11,704 bases of DNA from Gloeophyllum trabeum ATCC 11539 (GCF_000344685.1 NW_006920422.1:1330548-1342251), one strand, 5' to 3'; counted from the first letter of the stretch, positions 1 to 7,954 are shown. Numbers and translations are program-made. The notes: a model not told the origin generated them from the sequence alone.

Positions 1-755
1 GTACGAGAGTGGGCCCTAGACTTCCTTGATCTGAATGGTCCTTCACGTTTTGGGGCGATCTTCCTGGATGGGTAATTGATCCGTAGGTTCTTGCCTTCTA
101 GCCAAACTTTCTCTCCAACTTCGAATGGGGTGAATCCTTGTCGGCTTCTATCGATCATCTTCTGTCGCGCCAATTCGTGCATGGCGATCGCTTCTTCCCT
201 TGCAGCTTGTAATCGTTTAAGCCTTTCCTCTACTGATGGTAGCTCCGTATTGATTGTGACTGCGGGTATTGCTCGCGGATGATAACCCATCATGAGGTAG
301 AAAGGCGATTCGTTCCTGGCTGAATGGGATCGTTGATTGTGAGCAAATTCCGCATCACAGAGTACTTCAGCCCATCCGTTGGGATTGTTGGCGCAGAATA
401 TCCGCAGATAGGTTTCCAGTTCTTGGTTGACCCTCTCAGTTTCGCCATCGGTTTGAGGGTGATAAGCGGTGCTGAACTTGGATTTGATGCCTAGCAGCTT
501 GCACGTTTCTTGGAATACTTTTGACGCAAATTGAGGTCCTCTATCGGATATGATGGTATCAGGTAATCCGAATTGTCTGTAGACATTCTCATGAAAAATT
601 TGAGCAGTCTTCTCTGCATCGATTGTCTTGTGACATGGCACCAAAATTACCCCCTTCGTTAGGGCGTGGTCTACCATGACCATGATTGAGTCAAAACCCT
701 TGGATGGTGGAAGATCGGTTATGAAGTCAGTTGAAGTGACAGAAAATGGATGTGT
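1..755 (-). pseudogene. Pol segment 4: integrase catalytic core and GPY/F-like C-terminal part
   Basis: I translated this stretch codon by codon; it has no stop until the left edge. The DDE integrase core is complete: first Asp in STDFITDLP (nucleotides 726-728), second in SDRGPQF, and catalytic Glu in GETERVN, with exactly 35 residues between the second Asp and the Glu. This enzyme inserts the DNA copy into the host genome. The segment begins right after TGA 756-758, so no obvious start exists in this copy. The C-terminal part reaches KREGPF, matching the GPY/F module. Immediately after GPF (about 30-33) one base appears to be missing: the reading IKEV continues in the next frame and then meets TAG at 16-18. 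The rest of the C-terminus lies outside the window. Confidence 0.9.
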
Positions 756-1889
756 TCATGTTGGGGCAGGGATGGGGTTCAATGCGGGTGCTGAAGGATG
801 AGTGTTCACTTTGTTTTGTTGACAGGTAGCACAACTGTCAACATAATTGCGGATGAAGATGAACATTCCTGGCCACCAATAGTCTCTTCGAACCAATTCC
901 AGTGTCTTGAAGCGTCCTGGATGTCCAGCAGCAAGAGAGTCATGGTACTGAGACACAATTTCTCTGCGTAGATCTTGATTGGCTGGTACATAGATGCGTC
1001 CTTTGAATTTTACAAGCCCTTCTTCGAGTTTCCAATCATTGAGTGAGGATCGAAGGGGAAGGGGTGATCCTGTCTTCAAGGCTTGCAGAGCATCGCATAC
1101 CACCAAGTCAATCTCAGTTGCTTTAACCATTTGATCATGTCGTTCTATATCAATGGCTTGGATTTCCAATGGCCTGTCTGTCAGGGTACTTTGTTCTTGT
1201 CCGTCTAGACGTGGCCTTTTGTCAGTGGGAATCCAGTCGTTGTTGACCATTGGTTCATGTGTCCGCTTGTTCGTGATCCTTTCTGCTTCCATGATGTTGG
1301 CCGGGTGAATGTCACCTTGCAGGTCAGGGTTGTCGATCCATTCAATCGTGGGGTCGCCATGAGAGATCAATGTTGGATCAAGCTTTGATTCAGTTGGACC
1401 TTCATTTTCCTTTGTCATGGGTACGTTTTCCATTGGGTCATCCTTGAATTCCACTGGGCTTGGTTCAGACGGTGTCATTGGTATATCCTGCTTTGTTTGA
1501 ATCTCTAATCCCTTCTCCAATTTAGGCGTAGGAGATTCGCTCATATGTTCGTCTTGTGCTGGAGTGGCATCTCTATGGAACATTTGCTCTGGCAATAGGA
1601 CCATCTGGTCATTGTCTTCTTCGTCAGGACACAGATCTGGTCGTCTTGAGAGTGCATCTGATTGCACCATTTGTGGTCCAGGAATATGTTTCAAGATCAG
1701 ATCAAACTTGGACAGATATAGTGACCACCGAGCTTGTCGTCTAGTTAGGCGTTGTGCTAATCGATAGTACTGCAAGTTCTTGTGATCGCAGTAAACTGTG
1801 ACTGGATGGGGTGCGCCTTCAAAGTAGTAGTCCCAATTCTGTAGTCCTCGGATGATGGCTAGAAGCTCCCTATCATAGATTTCATAGTT
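756..1889 (-). pseudogene. Pol segment 3: end of RNase H, long acidic linker, integrase zinc finger
   Basis: It opens with NYEIYDRELLAI and CDHKNL, which carry the second and third RNase H acidic residues, and reaches SDALSRR, the usual end of Ty3/gypsy RNase H. A long, acidic, Pro/Ser/Thr/Glu-rich stretch follows (nucleotides about 1152-1580, roughly 140 residues), containing a basic patch KRPRL at 1206-1220. After it comes the integrase N-terminal HHCC zinc finger: H-X6-H-X29-C-X2-C, around YHDSLAAGHPG and SCATCQQ. The segment ends at TGA 756-758, just before the integrase catalytic core, which continues in the same frame. The linker is longer than I would expect for this region, where most relatives seem to have only a few tens of residues. 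Confidence 0.9.
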
Positions 1890-2555
1890 TCATTGAGCCT
1901 TGTCGAATGCCTGTGAAATATATCCGCATGGGTGCCAGTCTCCATTTACATCCTGTTGGCGTAGAACTGCCCCCAATGCAAACTTGGATGCATCGGTTTC
2001 CAGGATGAATGGTTTGGACTTGTCTGGCATCATCAGCACTGGTTCTTCCAGGAACTTCCGCTTCAAGGTTTCAAATACCGTTTGACATTCAGCTGTCCAG
2101 TCCCAAGGATGATCCTTCCTGGTGAGCTCGTTCAATGGTCGAGAGATGTTGGCAAAGTGTGGGATGAAACGTCGGTAGAAGTTGCAGAATCCTAGGAATG
2201 ACCAGACGTCCTTCAATTTCCTAGGGACAGGCCAACTCGCTATTCCTTTCAACTTGACTGGATCCATGCCTAAGTGGTTTTCCTTGACGATCAGTCCAAG
2301 ATATTCCACTTCTGGTTGACAAAATAGGCATTTCTCCAATTTGAGGAATAGGTTGTTTTCCCTTAATTGTGCCAAGACCCATTTTGTCCTTTCTGTATCT
2401 TCTTCAGCTGTCTTGGAGAAGATAAGGAAATCGTCCATGTATATGATGCGCCATCCTTCGTCAATCATGTCTTTGAATAATTTGTTCATCATTGACTGGA
2501 ATGTTGCCGGTGAATTGCATAGGCCAAAGAACATGACGGTTGGTTCAAACAATCC
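1890..2555 (-). pseudogene. Pol segment 2: reverse transcriptase core and start of RNase H
   Basis: This continues the frame of segment 1 directly after its TGA. It carries the polymerase active site YMDD (nucleotides 2430-2441), whose two Asp residues bind the catalytic metal ions. The motif [16 protein letters not shown] in the thumb/connection region is typical of Ty3/gypsy reverse transcriptases. Near the end, [15 protein letters not shown] supplies the first catalytic Asp of RNase H, the domain that removes the RNA strand of the RNA-DNA hybrid. The segment ends at TGA 1890-1892, again in the middle of a conserved block (AFDKAQ, then NYEIYDREL in the same frame). Catalytic residues look intact, so inactivity comes from the nonsense codons. 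Confidence 0.93.
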
Positions 2556-3734
2556 TCAATTGGTTTTGAATGCTGCTTTCCATTCGTCACCTTCCTTGAT
2601 ACAGACATTATTGTAGCCTTTGCGGACATCCAATTTGGTGAAAACCTTTGCCCCTTGTAGCTTGTCCAAGATTTCGCTGATCAGGGGAATCGGATAGGCA
2701 TTCTTGACTGTCCATTCATTGAGATACCGGTAGTCTTGGCAAGGTCGTACATCTCCATCCTTCTTGCCTACGAAGAAGAACGGTGATGCCATAGGGGATT
2801 TAGATGGTCGGATGTAGCCTTTTGACAAGTTTTCCTTTAAGAATTCGTCCAATTTCTGTTGCTCTAGTGGTGACATGGGATAGAGCTTCTGATTCTTTGG
2901 AACGAATCCTTCTTTGAGATCTATTGCATGATCATAAGGTCTTCGTTCAGGGAATCGTTCTGAACTTTTCTTGTCAAAGACGTCTGCGAATTCCTTGTAC
3001 CGTTCAGGTAATTCCGCTTTGCTTTTGGCTTCCTTCTCAGCTTCTTGAGCCATCCGCATTGCAGGGTTAACCTTCTTGCCAGTGTCCGTTTGTCCAGTGA
3101 TAAACCGTATGAGGAGATCATCTTCCTCTGCCTTAGTTCGTGCAATTAGGGCGTAGATGTCATCCAATTTGATCTTCCATTTCGGTGTACTTTGGAAGAT
3201 GGGGTCATCGATGTGCGCCAGTAGTGGTCCTTTGCAATATTGACGTTTGATGGAGAATTCCTCGTCAGGGATTTCTTCGATGGCTACGTTTAGGATGGAT
3301 TTTCTTTTCCCAAAGTCAATCCGTCCAGTAACCCAGTTGATCTCTGGGTTGTTCTTCTGTAACCAAGGTAGTCCCAATATAACGTCTTCCTTCCCCAGGT
3401 CGGTGACCAAAAATCGGACAGAGCGGACTCGGTCTCCAATCTTCATTTGCAAGAATGCCGCTTTGGTGATGAGTCCTTGTCTGTTCTTGGTGCCGTCAAC
3501 ATTGAAGACTTTGATTGGTCTTGGTATAGGGACCGTCTTCAGTTTGTTCGTCAACACAAACTTCTGGTCGATGAAAATTCCTCCAGCCCCTGAATCAATG
3601 AGGGCTTCTGCAGTCGTTTCAGTGCTTCCCTTTCCACGTGATAGCAAAATATTGATCTTCATTGACTGGTCAACAGTCTTTGCTATTGTTACAGTAGAAA
3701 GGTAGGAGTAAGACGAGCCTGATGCTGATACAGG
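2556..3734 (-). pseudogene. Pol segment 1: aspartic protease and N-terminal half of reverse transcriptase
   Basis: The first ATG is at 3662, but the frame is open upstream to a TGA at 3735-3737, so Pol may have been joined to Gag by frameshifting rather than started here. Counting from the ATG, the retropepsin active site DSGA is at residues 23-26, with the partner motif LGLPW at 96-100; this enzyme cleaves the polyprotein. A charged linker follows to about residue 240. Reverse transcriptase begins near 250, with SPFFFVGKKDG at 293-303 and the first catalytic motif LDVRKGYNN at 344-352 (Asp345). The segment stops at TGA 2556-2558, in the middle of the conserved block that normally continues into the [11 protein letters not shown] region. 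The next segment continues in the same frame with nothing missing, so the break is a single nonsense change and not a deletion. Confidence 0.92.
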
Positions 3735-3739
3735 TCATC

Positions 3740-4321
3740 TTAAGCAAAATCCTTCTCCGCCATGTCTTCGAGGAGCTTGATCTTGTCGTTCTCTTCAAGT
3801 TCTGCCATCATGGCTTTGATCTTGGCGATATTGGAGGTTCCTTTGTCTGAGTCTTCTTTGACTTCAGTAACGCGGACAGGTCGTCTTTCTGGTTGCTTTC
3901 CCTTGTCCTGCTTGTGATCGGCAGCCCTGTGGCCAGTCTGACCACAGGTGAAGCATCGCCCTTCCTTCATGTACTTCTCTCTGTCACTGGTCGATAGGCG
4001 ATCGACATCCATGGCATTGGGGTCTTTAGGGGGAGGCGTGTACTTCGGAGTGACGAAGTTTCTGTTCTGGCCAACTCCCTTGTATCGGTTGATGACCGCT
4101 CTTGCCCGTCGATACTGATTGTCGAATCGGGATGTGGCTTTGTACCAGTCTTCGATCGTCTTAGGCATGTGCTCCATGCCATAGACCTTCTCGACTAGCG
4201 TGTTCTGGAGTCCCTCTTGGAAGTACTCAATCAGGGATACGTCTTCAGTGATTCCGCATCGTGCGGTCAACATGCGGAATTCCGCGATGTATTCGTCTGC
4301 TGTAGCCATCTGGCGCAACAC
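3740..4321 (-). pseudogene. Gag fragment (C-terminal capsid part plus zinc knuckle)
   Basis: A 193-codon open stretch encodes the C-terminal half of a retrotransposon Gag, the structural protein of the virus-like particle. Early residues contain the ADEYIAEFRML motif typical of the capsid C-terminal region (residues 8-18). Residues 123-136 form a nucleic-acid-binding zinc knuckle, C-X2-C-X4-H-X4-H, so the last ligand is His rather than the usual Cys. A Pro/Lys-rich basic stretch (about 80-103) precedes it. Related Gags usually run to 300 or more residues, so the N-terminal half is missing. The nominal first codon is GTG and is not a real start; the frame is open up to a TGA at 4364-4366. Just upstream another frame reads RFRGSDDPKAYQR, which looks like Gag sequence displaced by one base. 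The ORF ends at TAA, 3740-3742, just after a possible frameshift site. Confidence 0.85.
3746..3752 (-). promoter_or_regulatory. Candidate -1 ribosomal frameshift site at Gag/Pol junction
   Basis: Read on the minus strand this is GGATTTT, phased as G GAT TTT in the Gag frame and lying two codons before the Gag stop. It fits the X XXY YYZ pattern for -1 slippage (GAT to GGA, TTT to TTT). The same heptamer is used by red clover necrotic mosaic virus. Pol lies in exactly the -1 frame and is open from this site except for a TGA at 3735-3737. No downstream stem or pseudoknot was computed, so this is a candidate only. Confidence 0.4.
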
Positions 4322-4366
4322 GCTGATAAGCCTTAGGATCGTCTGAGCCCCGAAAACGCGGACTCA

Positions 4367-5640
4367 GCACATCATACAAGCGCCCCGGAGCTTATTCGAC
4401 ACAGCGCTCGCACGCCTCTAGGCTTCTGTGGGCTCTAAAAGACTTTTTCTATTTAGCTCTGGACTTCCTAACATCCTCGAGGCGTACACGGACCCATTCC
4501 ACGATTTATCTCCGCCAACCGAAGCTCCGGAGTGACTTAACCAATGCGACTTCTAGCCGAATTAGCTCCGGGACCCGCGGACACTTCTATCGAGGGGTGT
4601 CGTCCTCATGCCCACCCTCCAGCACTCACTCCTCCCCCGTTTTCGTCAAAATACCGAAGGTACGGACGCATACGAGTCACCATGAGGTCAGCATCAGTCA
4701 GCAAGCGGCCGGAGGTAATTAGCACGTGATCGGCGTGTCGCACGGAGTGATGGGACCGCTTGGGTCAGGTGGCGGAGCGTCGAGGCGACCTATAGGGGCT
4801 GGAAAGAGCAAGTGGGAGCGCAAGAGAGTCGTATGGTGTATGGTATAGCGGAGGAAAGTGCTGAGCAATCCTGTGGGTAGCGGCATTTATTTGTTATTTA
4901 TCTCCGGATGGTCGCAAAGCCATTTCCTGTAGTATAAATTGTACAAAGTAGCGTACAGAAAAACAAGTTTTCGACTTCACCATCTCAGAGAATTAACGTT
5001 ACGATCTCAGCGACCCGAGAAGTTCGAAAGCGTCGGACTTAGCGACTTATAACCGATCCTAGCTTTGCCAATAGGCCTGACTCTTCGAGAGAAATATCTC
5101 CGCCATCGATTTAATTAGCTCCGGTGAGGCTCACATAGCGAAACAAAATTAAACAAGTCTTTCTAGCGTCTTCTACTCCCGTGAGCCCGAACCTACACTC
5201 AGTTCCGTGGTTTGCGACTTTGTTTTCGGAGATAAATACTCCGGAGCGTCCATTAGTGTTTGTTTCAGGCTTCAAGGCTTTTGTTTTATTTTTCTAGGTC
5301 TTCCTACGGACTACCCTACGGCGTCTTACTCCTCCTTTCCCCCTCAAACTATTAAATACCCTTCAGTTGTCTCGGACCGCCTTCACCCATATCACGGGGT
5401 TTAGGTTTATTTCCTTTGGTCCTTGGTGATTGTTGTGTGTCAGTGCATATCACCGGACTGTGGGGAGATAGTGCTAAGTCCGTCCGAGTCTTCCTGGATC
5501 TCAGCTGGTAAACATTCCAGTCCATTCGAAGGTGTCTGTCAGCTCCCTTTTACTTGGCTGATATCAAGCAGGTGAAGACGCGCTGATACAAAGAACAACC
5601 ACATCTCAGTGAACCCAAAGACTAGCTTGCATGAATGGCA
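4367..5640. other. Non-coding stretch between retrotransposon and next repeats
   Basis: No ORF here looks like a protein on either strand. By position the right part should hold the element's 5' leader and LTR, but no LTR boundaries (TG...CA with flanking duplication) and no match to a tRNA 3' end were found by eye. The stretch holds recurrent CTCCG-based motifs (described separately), a TATA-like TATAAAT at 4934-4940 on the plus strand, and GC-rich and AT-rich patches. It could be a diverged LTR plus leader, or unrelated intergenic DNA where a 5'-truncated element landed. Confidence 0.5.
4504..5247. repeat. Dispersed CTCCG-core motif cluster
   Basis: Several exact short words recur. TATCTCCGCCA occurs at 4507-4517 and 5095-5105. 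AATTAGCTCCGG occurs at 4560-4571 and 5113-5124, in the same order after the first word. ATTTATCTCCG occurs at 4504-4514 and 4896-4906, and its reverse complement at 5227-5237. The palindrome CTCCGGAG occurs at 4525-4532 and 5239-5246. The pairs sit about 550-590 bp apart, which suggests either an old, much-diverged duplication or a cluster of protein-binding sites. CCG/CGG half-sites are the type bound by fungal Zn2Cys6 factors, but no such role is shown here. Confidence 0.5.
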
Positions 5641-6484
5641 TCCTTATCCTGACATGAGTATGGGTCATGTTTTGCCATACCTGTGACCTGATGGGTATCA
5701 AGGATGCATTGTTTAATGTGCCCTCGAAACCAAAACCTGCAGGTGCCCGCGTACCCGCACCATCAATGTGGGTTTGCACGGGTTCAATACAGGTATGCAT
5801 TGTGGCACCTGTGGGTTTCCTCCTTCCATTCACTACTATTAGTAGCTCAAACACCAACATTGTGTGGTGGGATGGATGTTATGCAGGGTACGTGACTATT
5901 CGTCAAATTGCTTCATATACTTGCCCTGCAGCAATGACTGCAGAGATCGCACACGGAGGCAGTCTCAAGGAACTCCCCAAACGTATTAACGCAAGACCAT
6001 GTCCTAGAGTTGCTAACAACTGTATATTACTCTTTCAAAACTGGGTCATGTAGATTAGCTATTGGTCATTCTGGATTATGCAGCCATTATACATATAACA
6101 AGGATTTCTGTCATCATGCATAATTTTGTCTAAATTATGTCTAATTGGTTTGGGAGGGTTTTCCTGATGATGTATAGCAGAAACTTGAACTCATAGTGTG
6201 TCTGTTAGCAGCAGATGGAACAGGGAAGCATAAAATGGTGGCCATAAGCACACCAGACCCAGACACATACACAAACCGAAGGCAAGGTCAATTGCACAGA
6301 CTAGGGAAAAGTACATCCAGTAGAACAATTACCAAAAATGCGAAACGGTTTGTACCTATTTGTCCCAGTGGCTCTGCATCCAATACCACCAAAACCTAAC
6401 AGTGTCACATGTGAAGGCTAGACAGCAAGTGTCAGGTATACAACTCCCACTTGGGGGGAGTGGGCCAATGCTGTGCATGGCTGG
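5641..6484. other. Stretch without a supportable gene
   Basis: Open stretches occur on both strands (plus 5667-6053, plus 6196-6399, minus 5606-5860), but their translations show no recognisable domain and mostly reflect the base composition. AT content rises towards the right. A short hairpin, CCCACT at 6446-6451 with AGTGGG at 6459-6464, lies just left of the next repeat element. Nothing else stands out. Confidence 0.4.
5740..5811. repeat. Imperfect inverted repeat
   Basis: CAGGTGCC at 5740-5747 is matched by GGCACCTG at 5804-5811, and further partial pairing (AAACC and GGGTTT) lies outside these arms. The interior is rich in CCCGC/GTGGG words that can also pair. This small palindromic patch lies inside a 128-codon plus-strand open stretch that does not otherwise look like a protein. 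Confidence 0.35.
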
Positions 6485-6500
6485 TTACGAGTCCTGAGGT
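6485..6500 (+). repeat. Left terminal inverted repeat of copy A
   Basis: TTACGAGTCCTGAGGT. It is the exact reverse complement of 7214-7229, and its first 14 bases also match the reverse complement of the right end of copy B (7941-7954). Confidence 0.7.
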
Positions 6501-6724
6501 GGGCATAAGATACTCCCTATTTTACACTGTATATCATAGAGCTGACACAAATATTCCTATCTTTCTTGAAGTATTATTTGAATTTCACTAGACCTCTCAG
6601 GATTATCTTTTATATTCCTTGATTTGTGAGAGAGCTCTGAATATATTATGGATATCCCGCATTTTTCACAATTTTTCTGGCCCTTCTACAGCCTGCAATC
6701 AATTCCAGATACCAATGATGTAAT

Positions 6725-6757
6725 GGCTCTGCAGATCGGGTGAACCTGCAGAGAGCC
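6725..6757. repeat. Strong hairpin within TIR element A
   Basis: GGCTCTGCAG (6725-6734) can pair with CTGCAGAGAGCC (6746-6757), giving ten base pairs with a two-base bulge and an 11-base loop. It has no clear counterpart in copy B. It might be a structural relic of the element's interior or an old palindromic insertion. Confidence 0.5.
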
Positions 6758-7029
6758 TATGTCATAGAAGGCAGGAGCCAATCAGAGTCCAGGAATCCAA
6801 ACTGACGCGGCCCGCACCTCAGCCACTGACTACAAGCCACTACGATAGTCAATTCCCACGATAAGCAATAAAAGTAAAACTGCCATGCAGACTAGGACAA
6901 GACAAACAATCGATAAATTCACAAAAATATTGTTGTAGACCTGTATAGCATACACCCCAGACTAAAAAAATAAAAAAGAGAGATAAGATGAGGAATCAAA
7001 CCCGCAAATGAGCAAACAATGGTCCCAGA

Positions 7030-7064
7030 GACTACAGAAATGCGCCAAAAGTGGTTTTGTAGTC
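7030..7064. repeat. Hairpin in copy A with counterpart in copy B
   Basis: GACTACA (7030-7036) pairs with TGTAGTC (7058-7064). The equivalent place in copy B has ACTACAAA (7757-7764) pairing with TTTGTAGT (7771-7778). Loop sequence and length differ while the stem survives, which suggests that pairing rather than the loop was kept. Confidence 0.5.
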
Positions 7065-7213
7065 TCACATACAGCCGGACTTCCAATCAGAGTGTCAAGA
7101 ATGTAGTCTGCAATACAAAACATAACTCCCACGACTTCTCGGCACAAACGGTTCTCACGGGGTACAACGTTCGGCACACAGGCATATTTTGCGTGTAAGG
7201 ACTTGACCTTCAT

Positions 7214-7229
7214 ACCTCAGGACTCGTAA
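7214..7229 (-). repeat. Right terminal inverted repeat of copy A
   Basis: ACCTCAGGACTCGTAA, pairing perfectly with 6485-6500. The last 14 bases recur exactly at 7941-7954 in the second copy. Confidence 0.7.
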
Positions 7230-7515
7230 TCCCGGATAAACCGAGGCTCGCTGGACAGAGAGTCGATATCTTGATGATCGACGAAGACGAACAAGGGCGA
7301 CGATAAACCCTCACAAGGGACTCGAAGGCAGCAAGTTAAAGTCATCTAAGCAACATAACCCATGAATGAGAATATTTGAAAGACAATAATTAAATGAACA
7401 CACCGTCACAAACATATACCACACAATACACAAGAACCGGATGCTTGTCAACGGCACAGATCCAGTAAATGTCAGAACTATAGACTTAGAGGAAATCGAG
7501 CAAGAGTCGCAACAA
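7230..7515. other. Spacer between the two repeat copies
   Basis: No ORF of note, no inverted-repeat end and no convincing match to copy A were seen. It may be the unique or more diverged left part of copy B, or host DNA between two insertions. Confidence 0.4.
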
Positions 7516-7954
7516 CCAATCAGAAGACAGAAGCACGAACCAACGCGGCGCCACCAACTACAAACCGCCACTGTAGTCAGTTCCCACGATAACAAGCCAC
7601 AATCGTCAGAGCCCATGTACCAGAACGTCATACGATCACAATAAAATGACACAAATATTCACACAAGCCGATAGAGCACATTTATTCTTTCGTTGAAAAA
7701 ACCAGCGAGAACGGTAAAAATATCAAAGAGAAAATATCGAAAAAGTGTCAGATGACACTACAAAATGGTGTTTGTAGTCAGGTTGTAGTCTCCAATACTA
7801 GCGGGGTTTCCATCGGAGAATCAAATATGTAGTGAACACTACAGAAAGTAAAGTCTCACGCATAGTCGGCACGGCGATTCCCACGGGTACAACGTTCGGC
7901 ACGCGCTCACTTTTGCCGGTAAGAACTCTTCCTTCGTAAACTCAGGACTCGTAA
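7516..7954. repeat. Diverged second copy of the TIR element's right part (copy B)
   Basis: The region aligns by eye with 6778-7229 in the same orientation. Shared blocks in the same order include CCAATCAGA (6778 and 7516), TTCCCACGATAA (6853 and 7581), GGTACAACGTTCGGCAC (7161 and 7886) and the terminal CTCAGGACTCGTAA (7216 and 7941). Between the blocks the copies differ by substitutions and small gaps, so they are old or come from different subfamilies. No left inverted repeat is seen between 7230 and 7515, so copy B is either left-truncated or has a different left end. TGACACAAATATTC is also shared, but at 6543-6556 in A and 7647-7660 in B, out of the otherwise collinear order. Confidence 0.65.
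7757..7778. repeat. Hairpin in copy B, counterpart of 7030-7064
   Basis: An eight-base-pair perfect stem, ACTACAAA with TTTGTAGT, closes a six-base loop (7765-7770). A further GTAGTC word follows at 7784-7789. Confidence 0.5.

Larger units (their letters stand above)
1..4366 (-). mobile_element. Degenerate, partial Ty3/gypsy LTR retrotransposon
   Basis: On the minus strand the order is Gag, protease, reverse transcriptase, RNase H, integrase. That order (integrase last) defines the Ty3/gypsy superfamily, as opposed to Ty1/copia. The element runs off the left edge inside the integrase C-terminal region, so its 3' end and 3' LTR are outside the window. On the right, Gag homology fades at about 4321-4366 without a recognisable LTR or tRNA primer-binding site. 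At least four TGA stops, one TAG and two probable single-base frameshifts break the reading frames, so this copy should be unable to make a full polyprotein. Between breaks the protein sequence is well preserved, which suggests fairly recent inactivation. No chromodomain is visible within the window. Confidence 0.93.
6485..7229. mobile_element. Non-autonomous TIR element, MITE-like, 745 bp (copy A)
   Basis: The left end TTACGAGTCCTGAGGT (6485-6500) is the perfect reverse complement of the right end ACCTCAGGACTCGTAA (7214-7229). A 16-bp perfect match 745 bp apart is very unlikely by chance and is the hallmark of a DNA transposon or MITE. There is no transposase-like ORF inside, so it would depend on an enzyme supplied from elsewhere. 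A TA occurs at the same point of both ends (6486-6487 and 7227-7228), so a TA target duplication as in Tc1/mariner elements is possible, but since TA is self-complementary this is weak evidence. No longer flanking duplication is visible. The interior contains several strong hairpins and repeated GACTAC/GTAGTC words. The right 450 bp resembles the sequence at 7516-7954. Confidence 0.65.

Noticed and set aside
76..3705. Several plus-strand ORFs (for example 3247-3705, 2341-2616, 1556-1744)
   Set aside because: They lie opposite well-supported Gag-Pol coding sequence and their translations show no domain; they are antisense shadows.
756..3737. In-frame TGA codons read as a sense codon (recoding or an alternative genetic code)
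   Set aside because: Neighbouring genes at 9024 and 10601 end properly at TGA, and CGA-to-TGA mutation explains the Pol codons more simply.
4321..5600. 5' LTR and tRNA primer-binding site of the gypsy element
   Set aside because: No TG...CA boundaries with a duplicated flank, and no match to an initiator-Met tRNA 3' end, could be found; the 3' LTR is outside the window, so there is nothing to compare with.
5667..6053. 128-codon plus-strand ORF
   Set aside because: No recognisable motif, it overlaps an open stretch on the other strand, and it contains a palindromic repeat; composition does not look coding.
6985..7012. tRNA T-arm-like sequence (minus strand GGGTTTGATTCC)
   Set aside because: The T stem does not pair, and no anticodon arm, D arm or acceptor stem can be placed around it.
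6962..7652. ORFs inside the TIR repeats (minus 6962-7213, minus 7311-7652, plus 7441-7644)
   Set aside because: They fall within or between repeat copies, are not kept between copy A and copy B, and look like chance frames in AT-rich DNA.
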